A DNA stretch of 64,000 nucleotides, taken from positions 62,001 to 126,000 of the forward strand of contig NZ_CP102604.1 of NCBI RefSeq assembly GCF_024707505.1, in the 5' to 3' direction. Position 1 is the first letter of the stretch; the number at the start of each line of letters is the position of its first letter. Shown in pieces: positions 47,189-56,297 of the stretch. A model generated the notes under the pieces. That model was given only the letters and a program-made list of their open reading frames with translations, ran no database searches and was not told where the DNA came from. The position numbers and the translations under genes were made by a program. The DNA is from Pantoea sp. SOD02. Lineage in GTDB: Bacteria; Pseudomonadota; Gammaproteobacteria; Enterobacterales; Enterobacteriaceae.

Positions 47189-48001
47189 ATGCGTAAGTTG
47201 ATCAACTACCAACCGCTGCCGCTGGGGCGCTTGCTGCTGGGCATTTTGCCGCTGCTGGCGCTGCTGCTGGTGTATCTGTTCGCGTCGGATGCGCGTCTCA
47301 GTCTGAATGCGGCAGACAAGCTGTTGCCAGGCTTTAACGCCATGGGCGACGCCATCAGCCGCATGGCGTTTCAGCCCAGCCCGCGCACCGGTGAATATCT
47401 GCTGTGGAGCGATACCGCCGCCAGTCTGCTGCGTTTGCTGTGCGGCGTGGCGATCAGCGCGCTATTGGCGCTGGCGCTGGGTCTGTTCACCGGCGCGCTG
47501 CCGGTGGTGCGGGCGGTGCTGGCGCCGCTGGTGACGCTGTTTGCGCTGGTGCCGCCGCTGGCGATTCTGCCGATTCTGTTTATCTGTTTTGGCCTCGGCG
47601 AAGTATCAAAAGTGGTGCTGATTGTCATTGGCATCACGCCGTTGATTACCCGCGATTTGCAGCTGCAGGTGCAGAAGATCCCGCGCGAGCAGCTGGTGAA
47701 AGCGCAGACGCTTGGCGCGCACAGCGCCCAGATTTTGTGGCGCGTGATCCTGCCGCAGCTGATGCCGCGCCTGTTGGATGCGGTGCGGCTGTCGCTGGCG
47801 TCGGCGTGGCTGTTTTTGATTGCCGCCGAAGCCATCGCCGCCACGGAAGGTCTGGGCTATCGCATCTTCCTGATGCGCCGTTATCTGGCAATGGATGTGA
47901 TTCTGCCGTACGTGGCGTGGATCGCGCTGCTGGCCTTCCTGCTCGACCTGTTGCTGCGGCTGATAAGCCGTCGCTGCTGGCCGTGGTATCACGCAAAATA
48001 A
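47189..48001 (+). CDS. ABC transporter permease (guanidine cluster)
   Basis: A 270-residue SsuC/TauC-type inner-membrane permease with about six hydrophobic segments and the EAA loop KAQTLGAHSAQILWRVILPQLMPRL. The ATG at 47189 has GAGG eight bases upstream; the ATG at 47183 is only two bases from that site, so 47189 is preferred. It lies between the genes for its binding protein and its ATPase. Confidence 0.9.
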   Translation: MRKLINYQPLPLGRLLLGILPLLALLLVYLFASDARLSLNAADKLLPGFNAMGDAISRMAFQPSPRTGEYLLWSDTAASLLRLLCGVAISALLALALGLFTGALPVVRAVLAPLVTLFALVPPLAILPILFICFGLGEVSKVVLIVIGITPLITRDLQLQVQKIPREQLVKAQTLGAHSAQILWRVILPQLMPRLLDAVRLSLASAWLFLIAAEAIAATEGLGYRIFLMRRYLAMDVILPYVAWIALLAFLLDLLLRLISRRCWPWYHAK

Positions 48002-48011
48002 GGGGCGAGCG

Positions 48012-48758
48012 ATGCCGTTACTGCAACTGAAAAACCTTGAGAAACATTACGGCCAGCAAGTGGTGCTGGAGCGCCTCAATATCGAGGTCGAAGAGGGCGA
48101 GTTTGTGGCGATTGTCGGTGCGTCCGGCTGCGGCAAAACCACCTTCCTGAATATGCTGCTCGGCACAGAAGCGCCCAGCAAAGGCCAGCTGTTACTGGAT
48201 GGCGAACCGATTCCCGACGAACCGGATGCGCATCGCGGCGTGGTATTTCAGCGCTATTCGGTGTTTCCGCATCTGACGGTGCTGGGCAACGTGATGCTGG
48301 GCGACGAGTTCAGCAGCGCGCGTTGGCTGGGCCGCGTGTGGGGCAAGAAACGTCAGGCGATTCGCCAGCGTGCGCAGGCCATGCTGGCGCAGGTCGGCCT
48401 TGAACATGCGCAGAATAAATATCCGCATCAGCTGTCGGGCGGCATGCAGCAGCGTCTGGCGCTGGCGCAGGCGCTGATGAAGCAGCCGCGCATTTTGCTG
48501 CTCGATGAACCTTTTGGCGCACTCGATCCCGGCATCCGCAGCGAGATGCACCAACTGATCACCCGCTTATGGCAGCAGCATAATCTGACCATTTTCATGA
48601 TCACCCACGACCTGAAAGAGGGATTTAGCCTCGCATCGCGTCTGCTGGTGTTCGACAAGTTGCGCCACGATCCACACGCGCCTGAAGCCTGGGGCGCGAC
48701 CATCACTTACGACCTGCCGCTCGATCGCGCACAGCCATCCGAGCCGCTGGTCGCCTAA
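48012..48758 (+). CDS. ABC transporter ATPase (guanidine cluster)
   Basis: A 248-residue SsuB/TauB-type ATPase with Walker A GASGCGKTT, Q-loop FQRYSVFPHLTVLGNV, signature LSGGMQQRLALAQAL, Walker B ILLLDEPFGALD and H-loop ITHD. It powers the importer formed with the two preceding genes. ATPases of this subgroup are regularly found beside urea carboxylase genes. It starts ten bases after the permease gene. Confidence 0.93.
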   Translation: MPLLQLKNLEKHYGQQVVLERLNIEVEEGEFVAIVGASGCGKTTFLNMLLGTEAPSKGQLLLDGEPIPDEPDAHRGVVFQRYSVFPHLTVLGNVMLGDEFSSARWLGRVWGKKRQAIRQRAQAMLAQVGLEHAQNKYPHQLSGGMQQRLALAQALMKQPRILLLDEPFGALDPGIRSEMHQLITRLWQQHNLTIFMITHDLKEGFSLASRLLVFDKLRHDPHAPEAWGATITYDLPLDRAQPSEPLVA

Positions 48759-48769
48759 AGGAGAAAACC

Positions 48770-49477
48770 ATGAAGCCTTATCAAACCTTATTGCCGAGCG
48801 GTGCGCACTGGTCACTGGTGATGCGCAGCGGTAGCGCGCTGACCCTCACCGATGTTGAAGGTGGCGCCAACGTCGGCCTGCTGTTTTATAACCCGGAAAA
48901 CCTGCTGGAGCGCTATAACGCGCCTGACACTTTGAAGTGCCAGCACACTTTCCGCCTCACCGCCGGTCACTGTCTCTATTCAGATATGGGGCGCATTTTC
49001 TGCGGCATTGAACACGACAGCTTCGGCTGGCACGAAAGCGTGTGCGGCACACTGAATGCCGAACAAACCGTCGCGCGCTTTGGTGCCAGCACGTATCAGC
49101 AGGCGCGCAACCTGCGCCATCAAAACGGCTATGACAGCTTTCTCGTCGAGCTGGCGAAATATGGGCTCGGTCAGCGCGATATGGCGTCCTGCCTCAACCT
49201 GTTTGCGCAGGTGCGCGCCGACGATAACGGCACTTTGCAGCTGGAACGTCAGGGCGCGGCGGGGGCCAGCGTGCGTTTACGTTTCGCGATGGACACGCTG
49301 GTGCTGCTGCACACTTGCCCGCATCCGCTGAGCGCATCGCAGGATTATCCGCGCCAGCCGGTGCAGATCGAACTGGATGCGCAGCACGCGCCATTGCCCG
49401 AAATCTGTCTGCAACGTGCTGAAAATCAACGCGGCTTGCGTAATAACGCGCTGTATCAACTGCAAGGAGAAATGTGA
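48770..49477 (+). CDS. Urea carboxylase-associated protein 1 (carboxyguanidine deiminase subunit)
   Basis: A 235-residue DUF1989 protein. Markers are [36 protein letters not shown] and the metal-site region [12 protein letters not shown]. In bacteria with guanidine carboxylase, this protein and its partner encoded next form the heteromeric carboxyguanidine deiminase (CgdAB), which removes ammonia from carboxyguanidine to give allophanate (family knowledge). AAAGGAG precedes the start. Its stop codon shares a base with the partner's ATG. Confidence 0.93.
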   Translation: MKPYQTLLPSGAHWSLVMRSGSALTLTDVEGGANVGLLFYNPENLLERYNAPDTLKCQHTFRLTAGHCLYSDMGRIFCGIEHDSFGWHESVCGTLNAEQTVARFGASTYQQARNLRHQNGYDSFLVELAKYGLGQRDMASCLNLFAQVRADDNGTLQLERQGAAGASVRLRFAMDTLVLLHTCPHPLSASQDYPRQPVQIELDAQHAPLPEICLQRAENQRGLRNNALYQLQGEM

Positions 49478-50112
49478 TGATCACTGAAAGTCTGCTCAAT
49501 CCAGCCGAAGCGCGCTTACAGCAAAAAATTGATGCCGGCGATTACTGGCTACATCGCATCGAAGCCGGTAAGACGCTACGCATCACCGATCTGGAAGGCA
49601 ATCAGGCCGCCGATACGCTGTTTTTCAATGCTGATGACACCGCTGAACGCTACAGCATGAGCGACACGCTGCGCGGGCAGAACAACGTGTTTCTGACTGC
49701 GGGCAGCGTACTGCGCTCCAACCGTGATCGCCCAATGTTGACCATTACCGCCGATACCTGCGGCCGTCACGACACGCTTGGCGGCGCCTGCTCGTGCGAG
49801 AGCAACACGGTGCGTTATGACCTGGAAAAGCGCCATATGCATTCGTGCCGCGATAGCTGGATGCTGGCGGTGGCGGAGCAGCCGGAGTTTGGTCTTACGC
49901 GCCGCGACATCACCCATAACATCAACTTTTTCATGAACGTGCCGGTGACGCATGACGGCGGATTAACCTTTGCCGACGGCATTTCTGCGCCGGGCAAATA
50001 TGTCGAGATGGTGGCGCAGATCAACGTGCTGGTGCTGATCTCCAACTGCCCGCAGCTCAATAATCCCTGCAACGGTTACAACCCAACGCCGATTTTAGTC
50101 AGCGTGTGGTGA
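49477..50112 (+). CDS. Urea carboxylase-associated protein 2 (carboxyguanidine deiminase subunit)
   Basis: A 211-residue DUF1989 protein, paralogous to the preceding one. Markers are [23 protein letters not shown] and the cysteine-rich metal region [20 protein letters not shown]. The ATG at 49477 overlaps the preceding stop (TGATG); a GTG at 49474 is the alternative. With its partner it forms carboxyguanidine deiminase, acting directly after the carboxylase encoded downstream. Confidence 0.93.
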   Translation: MITESLLNPAEARLQQKIDAGDYWLHRIEAGKTLRITDLEGNQAADTLFFNADDTAERYSMSDTLRGQNNVFLTAGSVLRSNRDRPMLTITADTCGRHDTLGGACSCESNTVRYDLEKRHMHSCRDSWMLAVAEQPEFGLTRRDITHNINFFMNVPVTHDGGLTFADGISAPGKYVEMVAQINVLVLISNCPQLNNPCNGYNPTPILVSVW

Positions 50113-50191
50113 TTCTCTGACGCAACGGGACGACCCGTTTTCTGCCGTCAATGCCACGCAGGACGACCTGCCGCAACGAGAGTATTCAGTC

Positions 50192-53100
50192 ATGATTGAT
50201 CGCGTATTAATTGCCAACCGTGGCGCGATTGCCGTGCGCATTATTCGAACCCTGCAAGCCATGAACATCCGGGCGATTGCCGTGTATGCCGATGCCGATC
50301 GTCATGCGCGCCATGTGCGTCTGGCGGATGAAGCCTGGTCGCTCGGCGAAGGTCAGGTGCGAGACACTTATCTCAATCAGGATAAATTGCTGGCGATAGC
50401 CGCGCAGAGTGGCGCGCAGGCGCTGCATCCGGGCTACGGTTTTCTCAGTGAAAATCCAGAATTTGTCACGCGCTGCGCAGCGGCGGGCGTGCATTTTCTT
50501 GGGCCGAGCGCCGAGCAGATGGCGGCCTTTGGCCTGAAACACAGCGCGAGGGCGTTGGCCGAACAGAACAACGTGCCGCTGCTGCCGGGCAGCGGCTTAC
50601 TGGCTTCGCTGGCCGAGGCGCAGCAGATGGCGGCGCAGATTGGCTATCCGGTGATGTTGAAAAGCACCGCAGGCGGCGGCGGGATTGGCATGCAGCGCTG
50701 TGACGATGCCGAACAGCTCGACGCGGCATTTACCCGCGTGAAGCGCCTGGCAGGCAACAACTTCGCCGACGATGGCGTTTTTTTAGAGAAGTTTATTGCG
50801 CGTGCGCGCCATATCGAAGTACAGATTTTTGGCGATGGCGCAGGTGAGGTGATCGCGCTCGGTGAGCGTGATTGCTCAGCGCAGCGTCGTAATCAAAAGG
50901 TGCTGGAAGAGACGCCTGCACCGGGCTTGAGCGCAGCCGTGCGCGCGCAGTTGCAGGCTACTGCCGTGCGGCTGGCGCGGGCGGTGAACTATCGCAGTGC
51001 GGGCACGGTGGAATATGTGTATGACGATGCCAGTCAGCAGTTCTGGTTTCTTGAAGTGAACACGCGCTTGCAGGTGGAGCATGGCGTCACCGAAATGGTG
51101 TATGGCGTCGATCTGGTGCGCTGGATGGTGGAGCTGGCGCAGCAAAAATTACCACCGCTGGCTGATTTGCAGCCGGTCGCGCAAGGTCACGCCATTCAGG
51201 TACGGCTTTACGCCGAAGATCCTGCTAAGCAGTTCCAGCCCAGCGCTGGATTGCTCAGCCATGTGCAATTCCCGACTGAGATGGGAGGCGCAACGCTGCG
51301 GATCGACAGTAGCGTTGAGAGCGGCATGGAGGTTTCGCCATTCTACGATCCGATGCTGGCGAAAGTGATTGTGCATGCCGCCGATCGCGCCAGCGCGCTC
51401 GGCAGCATGGTGCAGGCGCTATCCGCAACCGAACTGTACGGCATCGAAACCAATTTGCTGTGGCTGCGCCAGCTATGCACGCTGCCGGAAGTGCAGCAGG
51501 GACGCATCATCACCGCCACGCTCGGCACCATGCAGTGGCAGCCGCCAACGCTGGATATTCTCAGCGGCGGCACCTTAACCACGGTGCAGGACGCGCCGGG
51601 CCGCATCGGCTATTGGCACGTTGGCGTGCCGCCTTCCGGTCCGTTCGACAGCCGCGCGTTCCAGCTCGGCAATCGCCTGTTAGACAACGATGCTCAGGCC
51701 GCCGGGCTGGAGATCACTTTGCGTGGCCCGACGCTGCGCTTCAATCAGGCATGTAGTTTTGTACTGACCGGTGCGCCGATTGCTGCTCAGCTTGATCAAC
51801 AAAGGTTACCGATGAATCAGCGGCTAACGGCGCAGGCCGGGCAAACGCTGACGCTCGGCGAGGTGCGCGACGGCAGCCGCAGCTATCTGCTGCTAGCCGG
51901 TGGCCTCGACACGCCGCGCTATCTGGGCAGCCGCAGCACTTTCACCCTCGGCAAATTTGGTGGTCATGCCGGACGCGCGCTGCGCGCCGGTGATGTGCTG
52001 CATCTCGCCGCGCCGCAGGTGCTGAGTGCCGCAACATTGCCTGACGAACTGCTGCCGCAACTTGACGGTTGCTGGCAGTTACGGGTGATTTACGGCCCGC
52101 ATGGCGCGCCCACCTTCTTCACCGATGACGACATCGCCGAATTTTTTGCCGCTGAGTGGCAAGTGCACTACAACTCCAGCCGCACCGGCATTCGCCTGAT
52201 CGGCCCCAAACCGACCTGGGCGCGCAGCGACGGTGGCGAAGCGGGCATGCATCCCTCGAATATTCATGACAATGCGTACGCCTTCGGCACGGTAGATTTT
52301 ACCGGCGATATGCCGGTGATCCTCGGCCCGGATGGCCCATCTCTGGGAGGATTTGTCTGCCCGGCAACGGTGATCGAGGCCGATCTGTGGAAGCTGGGGC
52401 AGCTGAAAGCCGGCGATCGCGTGCAGTTCCAGCCGATCGATCTTGTCACCGCCGATCAACTGGCGCAGGCGCAGCGTGACGAGATCATCAAACTGCAATC
52501 TCAACCGATTATAGTGAACGCGGCGCTGCCCTTGATTGATCCTGTGCTGCACCATCTTGCGGCATCGGATCAACGTCCTTCGCTCTCTATTCGAGCGGCT
52601 GGCGACCGCTTCCTGCTGGTGGAATATGGCGATTTGCAGCTGGATATCGCGTTGCGTTTTCGCGTGCATGCGCTGATGCAATGGCTGGAAGCGCATCCGC
52701 TGCCGGGGCAGCTGGAATTGACGCCTGGCATCCGCTCGCTACAAATCCATTATGACGCGCAGCTGTGCGCAAGAAGTGAGCTATTGGCGCAAATATTGCA
52801 CGCTGATTTAGCATTGGGTAGCCTGGCCGATGCGGCCGTGCCTTCGCGCACCGTGTGGCTGCCGCTGAGTTGGGATGATGCAGCCTGCCGTGAAGCAATT
52901 GTGCGCTACGACCAATCCGTCAGACCGAATGCGCCGTGGTGCCCAAGCAATATTGAATTTATTCGCCGCATCAATGGGCTGGATAGCATTGAGTCGGTAA
53001 AAGAGATCGTATTTAGCGCCTCTTATCTGGTGATGGGATTGGGCGATGTCTATCTCGGTGCGCCGGTGGCGACGCCACTCGATCCACGTCATCGCCTGGT

Positions 53101-53791
53101 GACCACCAAATACAATCCGGCGCGCACCTGGACGGCGGAGAATTCGGTCGGTATCGGCGGCGCTTATATGTGCGTGTACGGCATGGAAGGGCCGGGCGGA
53201 TATCAGTTTGTTGGACGCACCATGCAGATGTGGAACCGCGATCGCCCAACAGCCGCGTTTACCCAGCCCTGGTTACTGCGCTTCTTCGATCAAATTCGTT
53301 TTTATCCGGTAGAGGCCGACGAATTGCTGCAGATTCGTGAGCGTTTCCCGTGGGGCGATTATCCGCTGCGCGTGGAACAGGGCGAATTCCGCCTCGCCGA
53401 CTATCAGGCAATGCTGACGCAGCAAGCGCATGAGATCGATGCCTTCCAACAGCAGCGCCAGCAGGCGTTTGATGAGGAGTTGGCGCGCTGGCGAGCGGAA
53501 GGGCAGTTTACCTTCGATAGCCAGCTGCAAGCGCAGAGCAGCGAAGAGATTGTGGTGCCAGCCGGATGTCATCCCGTTGAAAGCCAGGTGGCGGGCAGCG
53601 TGTGGCAATGGCTGGTGGAGGAAGGCAGTGAAATTAGTGCGGGTGCCACGGTCGGCATACTCGAATCAATGAAGATGGAAATCCCGATCGTCGCGCCCGT
53701 CAGTGGAAAAATCCATAGTCTGACGCGGCTGTCTGGGCAGCAAGTGCAGGCGGGTCAATTGCTTATGGTGATCGACCCAAAAGTGGCATAA
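50192..53791 (+). CDS. Biotin-dependent urea/guanidine carboxylase
   Basis: A 1199-residue biotin enzyme. Domain order: biotin carboxylase (1-450, ANRGAIAVRIIRT; ATP site KSTAGGGGIGMQ; catalytic ERDCSAQRRNQK), KipA-like carboxyltransferase (about 455-760), KipI-like part (about 770-1000), and a C-terminal biotinyl domain with the biotin lysine in ESMKME near 1165. It was classically called urea carboxylase. Linkage to a guanidine riboswitch and the deiminase pair points to guanidine as the true substrate, giving carboxyguanidine (inference from characterised homologues). No allophanate hydrolase domain is fused and none follows. Confidence 0.95.
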   Translation: MIDRVLIANRGAIAVRIIRTLQAMNIRAIAVYADADRHARHVRLADEAWSLGEGQVRDTYLNQDKLLAIAAQSGAQALHPGYGFLSENPEFVTRCAAAGVHFLGPSAEQMAAFGLKHSARALAEQNNVPLLPGSGLLASLAEAQQMAAQIGYPVMLKSTAGGGGIGMQRCDDAEQLDAAFTRVKRLAGNNFADDGVFLEKFIARARHIEVQIFGDGAGEVIALGERDCSAQRRNQKVLEETPAPGLSAAVRAQLQATAVRLARAVNYRSAGTVEYVYDDASQQFWFLEVNTRLQVEHGVTEMVYGVDLVRWMVELAQQKLPPLADLQPVAQGHAIQVRLYAEDPAKQFQPSAGLLSHVQFPTEMGGATLRIDSSVESGMEVSPFYDPMLAKVIVHAADRASALGSMVQALSATELYGIETNLLWLRQLCTLPEVQQGRIITATLGTMQWQPPTLDILSGGTLTTVQDAPGRIGYWHVGVPPSGPFDSRAFQLGNRLLDNDAQAAGLEITLRGPTLRFNQACSFVLTGAPIAAQLDQQRLPMNQRLTAQAGQTLTLGEVRDGSRSYLLLAGGLDTPRYLGSRSTFTLGKFGGHAGRALRAGDVLHLAAPQVLSAATLPDELLPQLDGCWQLRVIYGPHGAPTFFTDDDIAEFFAAEWQVHYNSSRTGIRLIGPKPTWARSDGGEAGMHPSNIHDNAYAFGTVDFTGDMPVILGPDGPSLGGFVCPATVIEADLWKLGQLKAGDRVQFQPIDLVTADQLAQAQRDEIIKLQSQPIIVNAALPLIDPVLHHLAASDQRPSLSIRAAGDRFLLVEYGDLQLDIALRFRVHALMQWLEAHPLPGQLELTPGIRSLQIHYDAQLCARSELLAQILHADLALGSLADAAVPSRTVWLPLSWDDAACREAIVRYDQSVRPNAPWCPSNIEFIRRINGLDSIESVKEIVFSASYLVMGLGDVYLGAPVATPLDPRHRLVTTKYNPARTWTAENSVGIGGAYMCVYGMEGPGGYQFVGRTMQMWNRDRPTAAFTQPWLLRFFDQIRFYPVEADELLQIRERFPWGDYPLRVEQGEFRLADYQAMLTQQAHEIDAFQQQRQQAFDEELARWRAEGQFTFDSQLQAQSSEEIVVPAGCHPVESQVAGSVWQWLVEEGSEISAGATVGILESMKMEIPIVAPVSGKIHSLTRLSGQQVQAGQLLMVIDPKVA

Positions 53792-54038
53792 GAAAGAATA
53801 AAAAATAATCAGGAATCTGGCAGCAAAGTCGGGGATCTGTCCCATACTTAGAAACCCGAACTATTGTTGCATTGCCCTGACATCTTTTGCAGTGCACAAC
53901 AGGCTGTGTCCCGCATCGGTTTGATAATAACTATGCGAAACCGCTACGGGATACAGCCTGATCGTCCGGTTTCAGCGCCTGGTGGCGCTTACCTCTCTAC
54001 TTTCACGTGCTTCATAGTGAGTTTTTAAGGAGTTCTCT
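53792..54038. promoter_or_regulatory. yiaG leader region with long imperfect inverted repeat
   Basis: This interval contains a 22-base inverted repeat with 19 matching pairs: left arm 53901-53922 (starts AGGCTGTGTCCCG), right arm 53938-53959 (CGGGATACAGCCT at its end), and a 15-base AT-rich loop containing GATAATAACTATG. There is no T-run after it. It could be a 5' leader hairpin of yiaG or a protein-binding site. Confidence 0.6.
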
Positions 54039-54335
54039 ATGGAATTAAAAGATCCAATGGTCGAGTTGCTCAGTAGCCTTGAGCAGATTGTTTTGACACG
54101 TGACGCTAAGCCATCCGTATCAGAAATTTCTATCAATCAGACTACAGTTCCCGAGCCGCAGCGTTTACGCGAGATGACCGGCATGCAGGTTGACGAATTT
54201 GCCCGCGTGATGGGTGTCAGCGTTTCGTCAGTTAAAAGCTGGGAGGCGCAACGTACGCGTCCTTCCGCTACGGCGCGCAAACTGATGAAGCTGTTACAGG
54301 CTAACCCGTATTTGGGGCGTCAGCTGCTGGAGTAA
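54039..54335 (+). CDS. yiaG: Helix-turn-helix protein YiaG
   Basis: A 98-residue XRE-type DNA-binding protein. An N-terminal MELKDPMVELLSSLEQIV block is shared with E. coli YiaG. The C-terminal helix-turn-helix (MQVDEFARVMGVSVSSVKSWEAQRTRPS) resembles HigA/NadS antitoxins, but no toxin gene is adjacent. AAGGAG lies upstream of the start. In E. coli it sits beside yiaF, whereas here the importer and guanidine operons intervene. Target unknown. Confidence 0.92.
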   Translation: MELKDPMVELLSSLEQIVLTRDAKPSVSEISINQTTVPEPQRLREMTGMQVDEFARVMGVSVSSVKSWEAQRTRPSATARKLMKLLQANPYLGRQLLE

Positions 54336-54355
54336 TCCTTTTTTAGGATGCTTCA

Positions 54356-54380
54356 ACCCGCCTATATGGCGGGTTTTTTA
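54356..54380 (+). terminator. yiaG terminator
   Basis: AACCCGCC/GGCGGGTT forms an eight-base stem with loop TATAT, followed by TTTT. It overlaps the stop of the convergent HD-hydrolase gene. Confidence 0.88.
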
Positions 54381-54971
54381 ATTTATGGCGCCGTACTTTG
54401 CCGCCTGTTTGACGAACCAACTCGCCGGCACGCTGTATGGCGGCTGCGCTAACTGCGCTAATCCCTGTTTGATAGTTTGTTCGGCTTGCTGCCACAAATG
54501 GCTATCGCCCTCGCGCAATAGCTGGATCTGGATCTGCTTTTCCACCAGATAGACGCGTGCAAAGTCGGCATCGTACTGCACGATGGCGCGGGTATTGTCG
54601 ATGATGTCGGCCAGCTTGATGGTTTGCGCCTCGGGCGAGGCATCGGCGGTATGACGGAAATGCGCCAGCTTACGTGCGGCGCGATTTTTCGCTGCAGGCT
54701 GCGCGCTGTCGGTGAGTTGGTCCACCAGTTCCGCCACGCGCAGGCCGAAATGGCGTTCAATATCATCTAAGGTGCTGGGCGTGTCTTCGACCGTGTCATG
54801 AAGCCAGGCGGCGGCAATCATCTGTTCATCTTCGGTAACGCTACGCACTAACTCGGCGACGGCAGCCGGATGCACAATATAAGGCTCGTCAGTGTATTTG
54901 CGGCGTTGACCCGCAGCGGCATGCGCTTCAGTGGCATAACGGCGCGCTTGCTCTTCCAGTGAATCTCGCAT
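54378..54971 (-). CDS. HD-domain hydrolase, SpoT/MESH1-like
   Basis: A 197-residue single HD domain. [31 protein letters not shown] and [10 protein letters not shown] match the hydrolase half of RelA/SpoT enzymes and the short MESH1-type proteins that cleave ppGpp or NADPH phosphate. Metal ligands are His in IVHP, the HD pair in LHDTVED and Asp in KLADI. No synthetase domain is present. It is divergent from ohrR by 62 bases. Whether ppGpp is the substrate is not shown. Confidence 0.87.
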   Translation of the reverse strand: MRDSLEEQARRYATEAHAAAGQRRKYTDEPYIVHPAAVAELVRSVTEDEQMIAAAWLHDTVEDTPSTLDDIERHFGLRVAELVDQLTDSAQPAAKNRAARKLAHFRHTADASPEAQTIKLADIIDNTRAIVQYDADFARVYLVEKQIQIQLLREGDSHLWQQAEQTIKQGLAQLAQPPYSVPASWFVKQAAKYGAIN

Positions 54972-55033
54972 ATTTCACTCTCCCAGAGAAAAGTCGCTTG
55001 CAATTATCTAGCGCGCTATTTATATTCAAACCC

Positions 55034-55498
55034 ATGAACAGTAATCAAGATGACAAAAAAGTGAAGCAGGCGCCACTTCAGTTAGATCAGCAGCTCTGCT
55101 TTGCGCTGTATTCGGCGAATCTCGCGATGCACAAAGTCTATCGCCAGCTGCTATCCAGGCTGGAGATTACCTATCCGCAATATCTGGTGATGCTGGTGCT
55201 GTGGAATCAGGACGATGTGACGGTTTCCGAGATTGGCGAGCAGCTGTTTCTTGATTCAGCAACGCTGACGCCGTTGCTGAAACGTCTGGAGAGCGCGGGA
55301 TTATTGCGACGCCAGCGTTCACGCCAGGATGAGCGTCAGGTTGTGGTGACGTTGACCGATGAAGGTCGTGCGTTGCGTGAAAAAGCAGAAAGCATTCCCG
55401 AAGCCATTCAGTGTGCGACGGCCTGCGATGATCAGGCAATGGCATCACTGAAAGGTCAGTTAGACGAGTTGCGCGACAGCCTTTACCGCGCCAATTGA
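55034..55498 (+). CDS. ohrR: MarR-family organic-peroxide sensor OhrR
   Basis: A 154-residue winged-helix repressor. The peroxide-sensing cysteine is in [15 protein letters not shown], as in OhrR. The DNA-binding helix [24 protein letters not shown] and the [12 protein letters not shown] wing follow. Oxidation of that cysteine by organic peroxides releases DNA and derepresses ohr, which follows after 102 bases. A second cysteine, in CATACDDQ near the C-terminus, could form the disulfide of two-Cys OhrR types. Start chosen at the MNSNQDD methionine; the longer frame overlaps the HD gene. Confidence 0.94.
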   Translation: MNSNQDDKKVKQAPLQLDQQLCFALYSANLAMHKVYRQLLSRLEITYPQYLVMLVLWNQDDVTVSEIGEQLFLDSATLTPLLKRLESAGLLRRQRSRQDERQVVVTLTDEGRALREKAESIPEAIQCATACDDQAMASLKGQLDELRDSLYRAN

Positions 55499-55600
55499 TG
55501 TTGAGTAGGGGAAGTCGCTGTCCCGACATCCCAAAAGATGACGTTCAGGTTTGCGCATAATAAGTAGTGCGCGATTATATAGCGAATTAACGAGGTTATT

Positions 55601-56029
55601 ATGTCTTTAGAACAAGTTGTTTATACTGCAAAAGCAAAAGCCACCGGCGGTCGTGATGGTCGTGCGACTTCTTCTGACAATGTGCTGGATGTAAAACTGG
55701 GCGTGCCAAAAGAGATGGGCGGCGCAGGCGGCGAAGTGACTAACCCAGAGCAGCTGTTTGCAGCGGGTTATTCAGCCTGTTTTCTCGGCGCGATGAAGTT
55801 TGTGGCTGGCCGCGACAAGATTGCGATGCCGAAAGATGCATGGATTGAAGGCGAAGTGGGTATTGGCCCAATCCCGAACGGTTTCGGAATTGAAGCCAAG
55901 CTGAATATCCATCTGCCAGAGATGGACGCTGCTGAAGCGCAGAAGCTGGTGGATGCGGCACACATCGTTTGCCCTTACTCAAACGCAACGCGTGGCAACA
56001 TCGACGTGACGCTGAACATCATCAACTAA
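55601..56029 (+). CDS. ohr: Organic hydroperoxide reductase Ohr
   Basis: A 142-residue thiol peroxidase of the OsmC/Ohr family that reduces organic hydroperoxides using lipoyl-type reductants. The peroxidatic cysteine is in [12 protein letters not shown] (near 60) and the resolving one in [12 protein letters not shown] (near 125). Length and motifs are those of Ohr rather than OsmC. GAGG precedes the start. It is directly downstream of ohrR and has its own terminator. Confidence 0.96.
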   Translation: MSLEQVVYTAKAKATGGRDGRATSSDNVLDVKLGVPKEMGGAGGEVTNPEQLFAAGYSACFLGAMKFVAGRDKIAMPKDAWIEGEVGIGPIPNGFGIEAKLNIHLPEMDAAEAQKLVDAAHIVCPYSNATRGNIDVTLNIIN

Positions 56030-56046
56030 TTGATGTGGCTAGCGAT

Positions 56047-56072
56047 AAAAGGCTCCTGCGGGAGCCTTTTTT
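56047..56072 (+). terminator. ohr terminator
   Basis: AAAAGGCTCC/GGAGCCTTTT forms a ten-base stem around TGCG, ending in TT. Confidence 0.92.
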
Positions 56073-56297
56073 ACATCTGAATTAAATTCGAACTGCTTCA
56101 ATTAGAAAAATTGTCTGGTCTTACCATTGGTTAAATGTTCTACTGCTCGGCTTCGCGCCATCGCCTCTTCGCCAGTCGGAATCGTCCCGATCCTGCATCT
56201 TGCGTCACGCTTTTTCCGCGGTTTAGCGAACTCTGCTGTCTTTAAACAGTCACATAACGGTTGATACAACGACACCAGGTCGGGAATAGATATTTTC

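Noticed and set aside
54039-54335. YiaG as the antitoxin of a toxin-antitoxin pair.
   Set aside because: The helix-turn-helix resembles HigA/NadS, but there is no adjacent toxin-like gene. The HD hydrolase is convergent and of another family.
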